Shown: positions 25,973 to 36,090, counted from the stretch's first letter. The stretch is 64,000 nt of DNA from Woeseiaceae bacterium (GCA_021773035.1 JAJFKU010000055.1:1-64000); one strand, 5' to 3'. Numbers and translations: made by a program. Notes: generated from the letters alone by a model not told the origin.

Positions 25973-26631
25973 CAGTCGTGAAAATGCACTTCGACGATCT
26001 CCTCTCCGCCGGAGAGATGATCGCTGAGTCGCGCATGCAGCGGACTCGAGCGCGGAATATGCGCCAACAGGTACTGCATCTGGTCGATGAGAACTCGTCG
26101 TCCTTTTAAATAGATATATTCGGCGTAGTTTGGCGTGAAAGGCACCGCGATCAATTCCATCGCTGCCTGCTCCGGCGTCCGTCCGCCCTTATAGTTGTTG
26201 CAGCGGCGGCAAGCCGTGGCGACGTTATTCCAGCGGTCGCGTCCACCCTGCGATACCGGCGTAATGTGATCGCGAGTCAGATCGCGGGTCATGTAACGGT
26301 TGCCGCAGTACAGGCACAGATTGGCATCGCGCTTAAACAGCGTACGATTATTGAGTGGCGGCACATATTGATCGCGGTTTCGCGACAAGCTCTGGCTGGT
26401 GCCGTGTGTAGCGATAATCGAGTTGACGTCTATGCGACTGCGGTTGCCGTCAAGAGAGCTGTACCCGCCGAAGACACTGTACAACAGTGTGCCGCAGTCA
26501 TACGCAACCTGCTCCGAGTGATACAGACGCACCGCATCGCGGTAGTCGATCCACTCAAGCGGCATTCCTGCAACGTCGGTTCTCAAAACCTGTTGCGAAA
26601 TATCGGATGCGAGTCCAGCAAGCATGATCAC
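25972..26631 (-). CDS. HNH endonuclease
   Basis: This 219-aa protein has a complete HNH nuclease motif: LCLYCGNRYMTRDLTRDHITPVSQGG, with two zinc-binding Cys, the catalytic His in RDHITP, Asn in RWNNVATACRRCN and the second Cys pair. The N-terminal 90 residues are unlike other nucleases that I recognise. Similar single-domain HNH proteins of about this length are common chromosomal genes in gammaproteobacteria and are not clearly mobile. It precedes, and is coupled to, the flap endonuclease; a joint DNA-repair role is an inference. Confidence 0.82.
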   Translation of the reverse strand: MIMLAGLASDISQQVLRTDVAGMPLEWIDYRDAVRLYHSEQVAYDCGTLLYSVFGGYSSLDGNRSRIDVNSIIATHGTSQSLSRNRDQYVPPLNNRTLFKRDANLCLYCGNRYMTRDLTRDHITPVSQGGRDRWNNVATACRRCNNYKGGRTPEQAAMELIAVPFTPNYAEYIYLKGRRVLIDQMQYLLAHIPRSSPLHARLSDHLSGGEEIVEVHFHD

Positions 26632-26664
26632 CCTCTCAAGGATACGCTCCGATTATGACAAACT

Positions 26665-28062
26665 TTAGAGTGCCTTCAACACCTCATCGAGGGTTTCTTT
26701 CGCATCGCCGAACAACATTCGCGTGTTTTCCTTGAAGAACAGCGGGTTTTGCACCCCTGCGTAGCCGGTTGCCATGCTGCGCTTGAGCACGATCGAAGTA
26801 CGGCCTTTCCAGCATTCGAGCACCGGCATTCCCGCAATCGGGCTGTTTGGATCGGTCAACGCCGACGGATTGACGATATCGTTAGCCCCGATAACGACCG
26901 ACACATCGACATCCGGGAAATCCTCGTTGATCTCGTCCATCTCGAAAACGATGTCATACGGCACTCTCGCTTCGGCCAGCAACACGTTCATGTGGCCCGG
27001 CATGCGGCCCGCCACGGGGTGGATACCGAAACGCACGTTGATCTTTTTCGCTCGCAAGGCCTTCGTAATCTCGAAAACGGTGTGCTGTGCCTGGGCTACG
27101 GCCATTCCGTAGCCGGGAATAATCATGACTTCCTTCGCATCCGCCAGCAACGCAGCCGTCTCCTGCGCGTCGATGGCGACGATCTCACCCTGCTCTTCGC
27201 CGTCAGCACTCACGGACGTACCGCCGCCGGTGCCAAAACCGCCGGCGATAACACTGAAGAATTTGCGGTTCATCGCGCGACACATGATGTAACTCAGGAT
27301 CGCGCCGCTCGAGCCGACCAGCGCGCCCGTGACGATCAGCAGATCGTTGCCCAGCATAAAGCCGGTCGCGGAAGCCGCCCAGCCCGAGTAACTGTTGAGC
27401 ATGGATACAACGACCGGCATGTCCGCACCGCCGATCGCCAGCACCATGTGCATGCCGAACAACAAGGCGATCACAGTCATGATGACGAGCGGCTCCATGC
27501 CGCCGCCGGCCGCAGCCTGCAAAACAAACTCGCGTCCGAACCAGATCGCCGCAAGCAGCAGGCCGAGGTTCAACCAATGGCGTGCGGGCAAGGTAAGCGG
27601 TTTACCGCCGATACGTCCGGACAATTTCCCGAACGCGATGACCGAGCCTGAAAAGGTTACCGCACCGATCAGGATACCGAGGTAGATTTCGATATTGTGA
27701 ATAGTCAACTCGACACCGATGTAGTGCTTGTCGGGGTCCATGAAACTCGCGAAACCAACGGCAACGGCGGCAAGGCCGACCAGGCTGTGCAGGATGGCAA
27801 CCAGCTCCGGCATCTGCGTCATCTGTACGCGCCGCGCCAACAGCACGCCAATCGCACCGCCGAGCACCAGGGCCACCAGCAGTATTTCATAGTGCCGTTC
27901 GACAACGCCGACGATAGTTGCCACCAGTGCGATGCCCATACCGATAATGCCGTACCAGTTACCGCGGCGTGCCGTTTCCTGGTTGGACAGGCCGCCGAGT
28001 GCCAGGATAAAAAGAATTGTCGCAATGATGTACGACACGGTTACGATGCCTTCGCTCATCAT
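26665..28062 (-). CDS. pntB: NAD(P) transhydrogenase subunit beta
   Basis: PntB (465 aa) is the membrane subunit carrying the NADP(H)-binding domain of proton-pumping transhydrogenase, which uses the proton gradient to drive hydride transfer from NADH to NADP+. The start at 28062 is set by a GAGG site five bases upstream. About nine hydrophobic segments occupy residues 1-260, followed by domain III with the NADP site [11 protein letters not shown] (about residues 302-312) and the [22 protein letters not shown] block. It lies 7 bp after pntA and shares its transcript. Confidence 0.95.
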   Translation of the reverse strand: MMSEGIVTVSYIIATILFILALGGLSNQETARRGNWYGIIGMGIALVATIVGVVERHYEILLVALVLGGAIGVLLARRVQMTQMPELVAILHSLVGLAAVAVGFASFMDPDKHYIGVELTIHNIEIYLGILIGAVTFSGSVIAFGKLSGRIGGKPLTLPARHWLNLGLLLAAIWFGREFVLQAAAGGGMEPLVIMTVIALLFGMHMVLAIGGADMPVVVSMLNSYSGWAASATGFMLGNDLLIVTGALVGSSGAILSYIMCRAMNRKFFSVIAGGFGTGGGTSVSADGEEQGEIVAIDAQETAALLADAKEVMIIPGYGMAVAQAQHTVFEITKALRAKKINVRFGIHPVAGRMPGHMNVLLAEARVPYDIVFEMDEINEDFPDVDVSVVIGANDIVNPSALTDPNSPIAGMPVLECWKGRTSIVLKRSMATGYAGVQNPLFFKENTRMLFGDAKETLDEVLKAL

Positions 28063-28069
28063 CTCGACC

Positions 28070-29602
28070 TCACTTACGGAACATTTCGAGCATGCGTCGC
28101 GTGACGGCGAAGCCACCGGCGATATTGATGCTCGTTATCAGGATCGTAGCTGCCGCAATCCACATAATTGTCGTATCCGCCGAACTGATTTGTAACAGTG
28201 CGCCGATAACAATGATGCTCGAGATCGCGTTTGTCACACTCATCAGCGGCGTATGCAGGGCGGGCGAAACATTCCAGATCACCATGTAGCCGACGAAGCA
28301 GGCCAGCACGAACACGGTGAAGTGCGCCATGAATGACTCCGGCGCTACCGCGCCCAGACCCAGCAGCGCAAGACCGCCCGCGATCATTCCTATAACCGGT
28401 CCGGCGACGGAGCGCTTTTCCTCGACCGGTACCGGCGCCGCTTGCGGTTCCGCCTTGGGCGGTGCTGCCGAAAGTTTCGGCGCCGGCGGTGGCCATGTCG
28501 TTTCGCCGTCCTTGCACACGGTCGCGCCGCGAATAACCTCGTCGTCCATATTGACGTCGATGTTGCCGTCTTTTTCCGGGGTCAGGTCGGTCAGCAGATG
28601 CCGCAGGTTTGTCGCATACAGCTGGCTGGCCTGTGCGGCAAGCCGGCTCGGCAGGTCGGTATAGCCGATAATCGAGACGCCGTTCGCTTTGACGACCTTG
28701 TCTGCCTCGGTCAATTCGCAGTTGCCGCCCTGCTCGGCGGCAAGATCGACGATGATGCTGCCGTTTTTCATCGACCGGACCATCTCGGCCGTTATCAGTT
28801 CGGGGGCCGGTTTGCCGGGAATCAGCGCGGTCGTAATGATGATATCGACCTCCTTAGCCTGCTCTGCGAACAGCGCCATCTCAGCTTCGATGAATTCCTT
28901 GCTCATCGTCTTCGCATAACCACCAGCACCAGCACCGTCCTCGTCGTCCTCGAAATCGAGCATCAGGAATTCGGCATCCATGCTCTCAACCTGTTCCTTT
29001 ACTTCAGGACGCGTATCGAAGGCGCGGACGATAGCGCCCATGCTCTTGGCGGCACCGATAGCCGCGAGCCCGGCAACGCCGGCACCGATCACCATGACTT
29101 TCGCTGGCGCTACCTTGCCAGCCGCCGTTATCTGCCCGGTAAAAAAGCGGCCGAAGTGCTGCGCGGCCTCAACAACGGCGCGATAACCCGCGATGTTTGC
29201 CATCGAGCTAAGTGCGTCCATTTTCTGTGCGCGCGAAATACGCGGCACGCTGTCCATCGCCATGACGGTCGCACCGCTCGCCGTCAACTGTTGCAGCAGC
29301 TCGGGGTTCTGTCCCGGCCACAGAAAGCTGATCAGCGTTTGCCCGGCTCGCAGGCCGTCTGCCTCACTGCCCTGGGGCGCCCGTACTTTGAAAATCAGAT
29401 CGGACTGCGCCCAGATATTGCTTGCATTGGATATCTCGCAACCCGCTTCGCGATAGGCGTCGTTCGAGTAACTCGCCGCAGCGCCGGCATCTTCTTCGAC
29501 TGCTACGCTGAAACCCAGCTTGATGAGCTGTGCGGCGACCTCCGGCGTCGTTGCGACGCGTCGTTCACCGGCATGGATTTCCTTCGGTACACCGATCCTC
29601 AT
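28070..29602 (-). CDS. pntA: NAD(P) transhydrogenase subunit alpha
   Basis: PntA (510 aa) holds the NAD(H)-binding domain I and the first membrane helices. It starts [21 protein letters not shown], shows the alanine-dehydrogenase-like Rossmann motif [20 protein letters not shown] (about residues 172-191) and [11 protein letters not shown], and ends with about four membrane helices in the last 110 residues. The full-length single-chain alpha subunit is the enterobacterial arrangement; many alphaproteobacteria split it into PntAA/PntAB. It is the first gene of the pntAB pair. The region upstream (29603-29674) holds only a hairpin at the end of the neighbouring gene. Confidence 0.95.
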   Translation of the reverse strand: MRIGVPKEIHAGERRVATTPEVAAQLIKLGFSVAVEEDAGAAASYSNDAYREAGCEISNASNIWAQSDLIFKVRAPQGSEADGLRAGQTLISFLWPGQNPELLQQLTASGATVMAMDSVPRISRAQKMDALSSMANIAGYRAVVEAAQHFGRFFTGQITAAGKVAPAKVMVIGAGVAGLAAIGAAKSMGAIVRAFDTRPEVKEQVESMDAEFLMLDFEDDEDGAGAGGYAKTMSKEFIEAEMALFAEQAKEVDIIITTALIPGKPAPELITAEMVRSMKNGSIIVDLAAEQGGNCELTEADKVVKANGVSIIGYTDLPSRLAAQASQLYATNLRHLLTDLTPEKDGNIDVNMDDEVIRGATVCKDGETTWPPPAPKLSAAPPKAEPQAAPVPVEEKRSVAGPVIGMIAGGLALLGLGAVAPESFMAHFTVFVLACFVGYMVIWNVSPALHTPLMSVTNAISSIIVIGALLQISSADTTIMWIAAATILITSINIAGGFAVTRRMLEMFRK

Positions 29603-29651
29603 ATAGACCCCTCCGTTTGGACTGCGGCAGTTTAACGGAGGCGGTCAGCAT

Positions 29652-29674
29652 GCACAAAGCAAACTGTTTTGTGC
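29652..29674 (-). terminator. Hairpin directly after the DUF3106 gene
   Basis: GCACAAA (29652-29658) and TTTGTGC (29668-29674) form a 7-bp stem with a 9-nt loop, immediately beyond the DUF3106 stop. There is no U-tract on the minus strand, so an intrinsic terminator is only possible, and it may instead stabilise the 3' end of the mRNA. Confidence 0.3.
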
Positions 29675-30148
29675 CTAATCGCGCTTGGCGGGCCTCGGCC
29701 TGTCCCGCAGACGCTCCCGGGCGCGTTGCCGCTGTTCCGGCGTCATCTTGTGGAAACGCTCCCGCATCAGCTGTCGACGATCACGATTCATCTGCTTGAA
29801 ACGATGATAGTTCTCGCGAATCCGGCGTTGCTCGTCGGCCGACAGGCTGCGATAGGTTTCGTAGCGATCGCGGATCGTTTCTTTGCGTTCGGCTGACAGG
29901 CGACGCCAGTTCGAAAACCGGTTCTGCGCTTCGTCGCGCTGTTCTGCGCTCATTCCGACCCAGCGATCGGCGCCACGAACCAGGCGCTCGCGGCGTTTCG
30001 CCGGCAGGCTGTCCCAGTCCGCCGAGAATTCTGACAGAACCTGCTGCTGCGACGGCTCCAGGCTGTCCCAGGTGATTGCGTCCTCTGCCATCGAAACCGA
30101 GCTGACCAGCAGCAGCCAGACGATGCAGGCGATATGTTTAGCTTTCAT
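29675..30148 (-). CDS. DUF3106 domain exported protein
   Basis: The 157-aa product starts at the ATG at 30148 with a clear signal peptide (IACIVWLLLVSSVSMAED). The mature part is an almost entirely helical, Arg/Glu-rich repeat of the type Trp-x-x-Leu-(S/P)-x-(E/Q)-(Q/R)-(R/E), seen as LSADEQRRIRENYHRFK and MTPEQRQRARERLRD. This repeat defines DUF3106, a periplasmic protein of unknown function related in style to heavy-metal-resistance or Spy-like proteins. In many proteobacteria it is the last gene of the cluster ECF sigma factor-DUF3619-small protein-DUF3106, as here. It probably belongs to that sigma factor's own regulon. Confidence 0.8.
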   Translation of the reverse strand: MKAKHIACIVWLLLVSSVSMAEDAITWDSLEPSQQQVLSEFSADWDSLPAKRRERLVRGADRWVGMSAEQRDEAQNRFSNWRRLSAERKETIRDRYETYRSLSADEQRRIRENYHRFKQMNRDRRQLMRERFHKMTPEQRQRARERLRDRPRPAKRD

Positions 30149-30407
30149 CTTCTGTCTCCGTCGATTCTTCACCCACTGGCACGGGATCGCTCCGCTTTTC
30201 GTTGTCGGCCACCGTGTCGTCCTCGAGCAGCAGCCATTCTTCATCTGACGTTTCCCACATTCCAAGATATTCCAGGAACTCCATCTCTGGTGGCGGTTGT
30301 TTTGCGGCTTCGCGATCATCATCGTCGGCCGCCGCCGCTACTGCGGCCGGTATACCCAGTAAAACCCCATAGACGAGCGCGTTTAGACAGCCGCTAGCCA
30401 ACGTCAC
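30138..30407 (-). CDS. Small exported acidic protein in the sigma/DUF3619 cluster
   Basis: The 89-aa product is read from a GTG at 30407 that lies four bases after GAAGG; an alternative GTG is at 30413. A signal peptide (ASGCLNALVYGVLLGIPAAVAAAA) is followed by a strongly acidic tail with PEMEFLEYLGMWETSDEEWLLLED. The motif of a short EFLEYLGMWE segment plus acidic tail is seen in other proteins at this position in sigma/DUF3619 clusters. It overlaps both neighbours: its start lies within DUF3619 and its 3' end within the DUF3106 gene's first codons, so all are translationally coupled. Function unknown. Confidence 0.6.
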   Translation of the reverse strand: MTLASGCLNALVYGVLLGIPAAVAAAADDDDREAAKQPPPEMEFLEYLGMWETSDEEWLLLEDDTVADNEKRSDPVPVGEESTETEDES

Positions 30408-30750
30408 CGTCACCTTCAAGTTCCGCCACGTCCAGCCAGCTGTAAAACTCGAGTTCTTCGAACATGTCGATGCTGTCTTCACTCAGCAGGATCTCGAGAT
30501 CGCTGGCGGGCGCGGCGATGACGTCGACCTCGGGGCCTCGAAGCATAACGACCGCCAGCAGGACTGCAGCGGCGGCACCCGCCGCCGGCAACCAGAGCTG
30601 TCGCGGCCGCTCGATTTTAGCCAGGGCCGCCTGGCGGCCGCGGTTGAGCCGGGACAGCGACGCAGCATCAAGGCCGTCGACCGACTGGTCGAATGCCTGC
30701 TTCGCCCGCTCGACGAAGGCCTGCTCTGCCTGCGCCTCTTCCTTCTTCAT
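30394..30750 (-). CDS. DUF3619 family protein, putative anti-sigma factor
   Basis: The 118-aa protein has a soluble N-terminal helix region (QAFDQSVDGLDAASLSRLNRGRQAAL), one membrane helix (LWLPAAGAAAAVLLAVVML) and a short acidic periplasmic tail ending with FYSWLDVAELEG. This matches DUF3619. Being encoded directly after an ECF sigma factor, with one helix across the membrane, it is most likely the cognate anti-sigma factor, although no zinc-binding motif is present. Its ATG overlaps the sigma-factor stop in ATGA. Confidence 0.7.
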   Translation of the reverse strand: MKKEEAQAEQAFVERAKQAFDQSVDGLDAASLSRLNRGRQAALAKIERPRQLWLPAAGAAAAVLLAVVMLRGPEVDVIAAPASDLEILLSEDSIDMFEELEFYSWLDVAELEGDGDVG

Positions 30751-31355
30751 TGCCAGTGCTCTCCCAGCCTGTCGCGAAGCGTGTGAACAGCCCGCGAATA
30801 GTGCGTCTTGACGCTGCCCTCACTGCAACCCATCGCTATAGCGGTTGCCGCAACGTCGAGACCCTCGAAAGTTCTCAGCATGAAGGCCTCCCGTTGGCGG
30901 GTTGGCAGATCATGCACCGCCGACTCCATATCCTGCATGGCTTCGGAGTTCTGCAATTCCTCATCCGGCGAGCGCCCGACCGGATCGGGCGCCGCTGCAA
31001 TAACATCATAGTCACTATCATCTGTCTTTTTCGCCTTTTGAAACCACACCATCACACGATTTCGAACCCCCTGCCGCCGGTGCCAGTCGCGAACGCCGTT
31101 TTGCAGTATCCGGTAAAACAGCGGCGGCCATTCACCCTCATGCCGATTACTGTAGTTTTTTACCAGCTTGATCATCGCATCCTGGACCAGGTCCAGCGCC
31201 TCGTCGCGGTCCCGGACACCGATTTCGGCAATGCGCAAAGCACGCCGTTCCACGTCGGCTAGAAACTGCTCGAGTTGCCGTTCCTTGTGCAGTGTCCGTG
31301 CTCCTGTCGGCTTAACGGTGCACGATACCGCAAAAACTGCAGTGTCTGCGGTCAT
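30747..31355 (-). CDS. ECF-type RNA polymerase sigma factor
   Basis: This protein of about 202 aa has region 2 (DLVQDAMIKLVKNYSNR) with the -10-binding helix and region 4 (LPTRQREAFMLRTFEGLDVAATAIAMGCSEGSVKTHYSRAVHTLR) with the helix-turn-helix for the -35 element. The start is uncertain: ATG at 31355 has an AAGGG upstream, but an internal start near the RQLEQFLADVERRA segment is possible. The next three genes (DUF3619, small acidic protein, DUF3106) overlap or nearly touch it. The set is a known envelope-stress-like arrangement with unknown target promoters. Confidence 0.82.
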   Translation of the reverse strand: MTADTAVFAVSCTVKPTGARTLHKERQLEQFLADVERRALRIAEIGVRDRDEALDLVQDAMIKLVKNYSNRHEGEWPPLFYRILQNGVRDWHRRQGVRNRVMVWFQKAKKTDDSDYDVIAAAPDPVGRSPDEELQNSEAMQDMESAVHDLPTRQREAFMLRTFEGLDVAATAIAMGCSEGSVKTHYSRAVHTLRDRLGEHWQ

Positions 31356-31469
31356 ATCCCTTGACTCCATCACGGGGTAATCTAAGTTGTCTCTCCCTGT
31401 TTAACGCCCGAGTGGCGCCGCAGTTGACACAGTGGCCGTCGGCCCTTCAAGGATTATGTAAAATTTATC

Positions 31470-33677
31470 GTGAGCGATAAGCCCATACTGAGAGTCGCAG
31501 TTGACGTACCGCTGTCACGAGAATTCGACTATCTGCCGCCCGCCGGGGCTCCGCTGCCCGACATCGGCAGCCGGGTGCGGGTGCCATTCGGGCGGCGGCG
31601 GGAAGTCGGCGTGGTTATGGCGCATGCCGAGAACAGCGATGTACCGGCGACGAAAATCCGGCGTTGTGGAGAGCTCCTGGACAGCAAAGCGCTGCTATCC
31701 GCAGCAGATCTCTGGCTCATCCGGTTTACCAGCGATTACTACCATCACCCGGTTGGAGAGGTGGCTGCGGCCGCGCTGCCGTCGCTGCTGCGACACGGCA
31801 AGGCACTGCACCCGACCGTCGAGAGAATTGTCGTCACGACTGGCGGCGAGCAAATCGATACTACGACCCTGGCTCGGCGCGCACCGAAACAATCGTTGTT
31901 ACTGGAGACACTGATCGATGCCGGCGGCGACGGGCTGGACGCCGAACAGCTAAGCGAAATGCTGCCAAACTGGCGGCGAGCGGCCAAGGGGCTGGCCGAA
32001 AAAGGAGCAATCTCCGTGTTCAGCCAGCGCGCTGACGAGTTCGACGAGCAACTGTCAGGAGCCGGCGCCGCCGGCCCGACGCTGAATGCCGAGCAGGACG
32101 CCGCACTGGGCACACTGCGCAACAGCAACCGGTTTGGCGCCTACCTGCTGGACGGCGTGACCGGCAGCGGCAAAACCGAGGTCTACCTGCAGCGCGTTCG
32201 GGACTTTCTCAAGCACGGCAAGCAGGTGCTGATTCTCGTTCCGGAGATCGGTCTTACCCCGCAGCTGGTTTCGCGCCTCGGCGAGCGGCTGGGCGTGCAG
32301 CCTGCGCTGCTGCACTCGGGACTGAGCAACAGCGCTCGGCTGGCGAGTTGGCGGGCGGCCCGATCGGGCGCGGCACGGCTACTCGTTGGTACACGCTCCG
32401 CTGTTTTTACGCCGCTGAAAAACCCGGGTCTGATCATCGTGGACGAAGAACACGACCCGTCCTTTAAACAACAGGAAGGCCTGCGTTATTCGGCGCGTGA
32501 CCTCGCCATCGCCAGAGCGAAAAAACTCGATATCCCGGTCATACTCGGCAGTGCGACACCAACGCTGGAGATGCTGCAACACTGCCGCAGCGGAGCTTAC
32601 AGGCACATCGTCCTGCCCGCGCGTGCCGGCGGGGCCCGGCCGCCAACACTGCAGCTGATCGATACTGTCCGCTCTCCGTCCGTCGACGGCATCAGCGAGT
32701 CACTTGCAGCGGCGATTCAGAAGCACCTGCTGGCTGACGGCCAGGTTTTGATTTTTCTCAACCGGCGGGGTTTCGCGCCGACCCTGATCTGCAATCAATG
32801 CGGACACATTGCTGGTTGTGAGCGTTGCGATTCGAGATTAACGGTGCACGCAGGCAGCAGGCAGCTGCGCTGCCATCACTGTGGCGCCTGCCGGCCGCTG
32901 CGAGAACAATGTGACGAATGCGGTGAAACCGTCACGCCACTCGGCGAAGGCACCGAACGTCTTGAGGACTCATTGACGCGGCGGTTTCCAGCGGCTGTCA
33001 TCCGCCGTATCGACAGCGACAGCACGCAGCTCAAAGGCGCGATGCACGAGGCGCTGGAGAGTGCCACGCTGGGTCACGCGAATATTCTTGTCGGCACGCA
33101 GATGCTGTCCAAGGGTCACCATTTTCCGCATCTGACGCTGGTCGGCATCGTGAATGCCGATCAGGGCCTGTTCGGCACGGACTTTCGCAGCGCCGAGCGC
33201 ATGGCGCAGTCGATTGTTCAGGTGGCAGGACGCGCCGGTCGCGAAAGCCGCCAGGGTGAAGTCCTGATCCAGACCGCGTATCCAGAAAACCCTTTCTGGC
33301 CAACCCTGATCGAGGGCGGCTATGGGCGAATCTCCGCTGAGGCGCTTGCCGAAAGGGAGATCACGCGCTGGCCGCCGTTCACCCGCCTCGCGCTGCTGCG
33401 GTCTGCGGCACACAAAAAAGCGGACAGCCATCGGTTCCTGGATGTAGCACGACGCCATCTCAGCAACGCTGCCGGCGATGCGTTGCGTATCCTCGGACCG
33501 GTCGACGCCCCGATGGCCCGCAGAGCCGGCCGCTATCGCGCACAGCTGTTGCTGCAGAGCAGCGATCGGGCCACTTTACACCGCGCGCTGCGCAGCCTTC
33601 GCCCGCTGCTGGAAGACGACGCCTCCGCGCGCAAGGTTCGCTGGTCTATCGACGTCGACCCCGTCGAACTTTTTTGA
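31470..33677 (+). CDS. priA: Primosomal protein N' (replication restart helicase)
   Basis: PriA (735 aa) binds stalled forks and loads the replicative helicase. Landmarks in order: N-terminal 3'-DNA binding domain (LRVAVDVPLSREFDYLPP), helicase motif I (LLDGVTGSGKTEVYLQ, about residue 230), DEEH box (IIVDEEHDPSFKQQEG), two zinc-binding sets (CNQCGHIAGCERCDS and CHHCGACRPLREQCDECG), and motif VI (QVAGRAGRE). The GTG start at 31470 follows an A/T-rich leader. The gene is the first of a plus-strand series with argS and a SPOR protein. Confidence 0.96.
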   Translation: MSDKPILRVAVDVPLSREFDYLPPAGAPLPDIGSRVRVPFGRRREVGVVMAHAENSDVPATKIRRCGELLDSKALLSAADLWLIRFTSDYYHHPVGEVAAAALPSLLRHGKALHPTVERIVVTTGGEQIDTTTLARRAPKQSLLLETLIDAGGDGLDAEQLSEMLPNWRRAAKGLAEKGAISVFSQRADEFDEQLSGAGAAGPTLNAEQDAALGTLRNSNRFGAYLLDGVTGSGKTEVYLQRVRDFLKHGKQVLILVPEIGLTPQLVSRLGERLGVQPALLHSGLSNSARLASWRAARSGAARLLVGTRSAVFTPLKNPGLIIVDEEHDPSFKQQEGLRYSARDLAIARAKKLDIPVILGSATPTLEMLQHCRSGAYRHIVLPARAGGARPPTLQLIDTVRSPSVDGISESLAAAIQKHLLADGQVLIFLNRRGFAPTLICNQCGHIAGCERCDSRLTVHAGSRQLRCHHCGACRPLREQCDECGETVTPLGEGTERLEDSLTRRFPAAVIRRIDSDSTQLKGAMHEALESATLGHANILVGTQMLSKGHHFPHLTLVGIVNADQGLFGTDFRSAERMAQSIVQVAGRAGRESRQGEVLIQTAYPENPFWPTLIEGGYGRISAEALAEREITRWPPFTRLALLRSAAHKKADSHRFLDVARRHLSNAAGDALRILGPVDAPMARRAGRYRAQLLLQSSDRATLHRALRSLRPLLEDDASARKVRWSIDVDPVELF

Positions 33678-33745
33678 GAGGGTCTATACAGCTACCGATA
33701 AGTGAGTAGAATTGCCGGTTCGCCTCGATCTGACCAGACCTTTTA

Positions 33746-35497
33746 ATGAAACACATTGTCGCCAATCTCGTTACAGCCGCACTCGCCGAACACCCCGAAC
33801 TGGCCAGCGCAGCCGCTGACCTCGCTATCGAGACCACCGTGGAACGTACCCGCGATGCCAGTCACGGCGATTTCGCCAGCAACATCGCGATGCGCCTCGC
33901 CAAAGCCGCACGCCGGAACCCTCGCGATATCGCCGGCGATATTGTCGCAGCCGTGGGCAGTAACGAGCAGATCGAAAAAGTGGAGATTGCCGGGCCCGGG
34001 TTTATCAACTTCTATTTAAGCCCGTCGGCTTTCCATGCCGAGCTGCGGGCCGTCCTCGATCAGGGACAGGCTTACGGGCGACAGGCCAGGAAAGACGCGC
34101 CAAAAATTCTGCTCGAGTTCGTTTCGGCAAACCCAACCGGGCCGCTGCACGTGGGACACGGGCGGCTCGCCGCCTACGGCGCGACCGTCGGCAACCTGCT
34201 GGAAGCGGCCGGGTACCCGGTGCATCGCGAATACTACGTCAATGACGCGGGTCGGCAGATGGACATTCTTGGCGCCAGCGTCTGGCTGCGATGGCTGGAA
34301 GCCAGCGGTATCGAGATACCGTTCCCCGAGGCTGGTTATCGCGGTGACTACATCCAGGATATCGCCGCCGAAATCGACGTCAGTGGACTTGAGCTGCCAA
34401 AACAGGGGGATGTCCTGGACGGGCTGCCCGTCCAGGAAACGAAAGAGGATGCCGAGCCTTATGTCGATGCGCTGATCGCGAAAGCGAAAAGCCTGCACGG
34501 CGACGACGGGTTCGAACAGGTTCGGCAGCAGTCGCTGGAATCTATACGCGCCGGTATCGAAGACGACCTGGCGAAGTTCGGCGTGACCTTCGACAAATGG
34601 TATTCGGAACAGAGTCTGACAACATCCGGCCGTATCGATGACGCACTCGCAGTACTCGAGGAGCGCGGCATGCTATACAAAAAGGACGGCGCCACCTGGT
34701 TCCCGGCCATGAAGTTCGGCGACGAGAAAGATCGGGTCGTTGTGCGCGAGAACGGTATCAGGACTTATTTCGCGTCGGATATCGCTTATCATTTTGACAA
34801 GCGGGAACGCGGCTTCGATCATCTCATCGATATTCTCGGTGCGGATCACCACGGCTACACCGCACGAGTTCGAGCCGGGCTCGAGGCAATGGGATACAAA
34901 GGCGACGACCTCGAAGTCGAACTCGTGCAGTTCGTATCGCTCTTTCGCGACGGCAGCAAGATTCCTATGACCACTCGCGGCGGTCAGTTCGTCACCCTGC
35001 GACAGCTGTGCGCTGAAGTCGGCAACGACGCCGCCCGTTTCTACTATGTTATGCGCTCGAACGACCAGCACCTCGACTTCGATCTCGACGTTGCCACCTC
35101 GCAATCGAACGATAACCCGGTGTTTTATATTCAGTACGCGCATGCTCGAATCACCCGGGTTTTTCGCAAGGCGGTGGAGCTGGACCTGCCGTTGGATAAG
35201 AAGAATGGGCTGGCGAATCTCGGTCAGTTGCTGACACCCCAGGAGAAGTCGCTGATGTCGGCGATGAGCCGCTACCCGGAAATTATCGAGCTCGCGGCCA
35301 GGAACCGGGCGCCGCAGACACTGGTTCATTACCTGCGTGACCTGGTCGCCGATTTTCATTCCAGCTACAACGCGGACAAGGTCCTGGGCGACGATGCCGG
35401 TCTGCGCGATGCGCGACTTACCTTATACGCTGCCGTAAAAATCGTTGTCGCGAATGGTCTGGCAATTCTCGGTGTTTCAGCGCCGGAAGAAATGTAA
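33746..35497 (+). CDS. argS: Arginyl-tRNA synthetase
   Basis: ArgS (583 aa) charges tRNA-Arg. It has the N-terminal Arg-tRNA-synthetase additional domain (to about residue 85), the class I HIGH motif as HVGH in NPTGPLHVGHGRLAAYG (about residue 137), and the C-terminal anticodon domain ending LGVSAPEEM. The KMSKS loop is degenerate (SKIPMTTRGG), as usual for ArgS, which does not keep a canonical lysine there. It follows priA after 68 bp and overlaps the SPOR gene (TAATG). Confidence 0.96.
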   Translation: MKHIVANLVTAALAEHPELASAAADLAIETTVERTRDASHGDFASNIAMRLAKAARRNPRDIAGDIVAAVGSNEQIEKVEIAGPGFINFYLSPSAFHAELRAVLDQGQAYGRQARKDAPKILLEFVSANPTGPLHVGHGRLAAYGATVGNLLEAAGYPVHREYYVNDAGRQMDILGASVWLRWLEASGIEIPFPEAGYRGDYIQDIAAEIDVSGLELPKQGDVLDGLPVQETKEDAEPYVDALIAKAKSLHGDDGFEQVRQQSLESIRAGIEDDLAKFGVTFDKWYSEQSLTTSGRIDDALAVLEERGMLYKKDGATWFPAMKFGDEKDRVVVRENGIRTYFASDIAYHFDKRERGFDHLIDILGADHHGYTARVRAGLEAMGYKGDDLEVELVQFVSLFRDGSKIPMTTRGGQFVTLRQLCAEVGNDAARFYYVMRSNDQHLDFDLDVATSQSNDNPVFYIQYAHARITRVFRKAVELDLPLDKKNGLANLGQLLTPQEKSLMSAMSRYPEIIELAARNRAPQTLVHYLRDLVADFHSSYNADKVLGDDAGLRDARLTLYAAVKIVVANGLAILGVSAPEEM

Positions 35498-36090
35498 TGG
35501 CTAAACGCAGAAAAAGACGCTCTACCAGCCGTAGCAACCGTAAGAAGCAAAACGACTACCCCGGCTGGATATGGATGACCTTCGGTCTGGCCATCGGTCT
35601 GTCTGTTGCTTTTGCGGTATACGTGAAGGATCGCGAGCCGCTGGTCGAGCCCGCGCCGGCCAGGCAGGAGCCGGCCAGCCTCCAAAGCACGATCGACAAC
35701 AACGGCGAGCAGGCAGCAACTGCGCCTGAGGCGGTGGCGGAAGAGCCGGCGGAGAATCGCTTCGACTTCTACGAGATGCTGCCGGCCTTCGAGATGGTCA
35801 TCGACGACGAGCCTGAGGTCACCGCGGAGGTAACACCTCAGGCCGTTGAGGAGCCGGGCGTTTACCTGCTGCAGGCCGGATCGTTTTCCACGCATAACGA
35901 TGCCGACCGGCGGCGCGCCGAACTCGCCCTGCACGGTATCGAATCACGCGTGCAGCGTGCCAGGGTGAACAACCGGGATTTCTACCGGGTCTATATCGGC
36001 CCCATCGATGATCTCGACAAGCTGAACGTAACCCGCAGCCGCCTGCGAGCCGCAAAAATCGACGTCATGCGTATTCGGCTCGGTGACTAG
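35497..36090 (+). CDS. SPOR domain protein, FtsN-like
   Basis: This 197-aa single-pass membrane protein has a basic cytoplasmic N-terminus (KRRKRRSTSRSNRKKQ), one helix (GWIWMTFGLAIGLSVAFAVYV), a Pro/Glu-rich linker and a C-terminal SPOR domain (GVYLLQAGSFSTHNDADRRRAELALHG ... YRVYIGPID) of about 75 residues. SPOR domains bind denuded peptidoglycan strands at the septum. Together with the argS-adjacent position this suggests the divisome protein FtsN. It is shorter than E. coli FtsN (319 aa). Translation is coupled to argS. Confidence 0.82.
   Translation: MAKRRKRRSTSRSNRKKQNDYPGWIWMTFGLAIGLSVAFAVYVKDREPLVEPAPARQEPASLQSTIDNNGEQAATAPEAVAEEPAENRFDFYEMLPAFEMVIDDEPEVTAEVTPQAVEEPGVYLLQAGSFSTHNDADRRRAELALHGIESRVQRARVNNRDFYRVYIGPIDDLDKLNVTRSRLRAAKIDVMRIRLGD

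Noticed and set aside
28442..29635. 397-codon plus-strand frame over pntA
   Set aside because: It is the antisense of pntA, which has clear motifs and a conserved partner gene; the frame has no recognisable domain.
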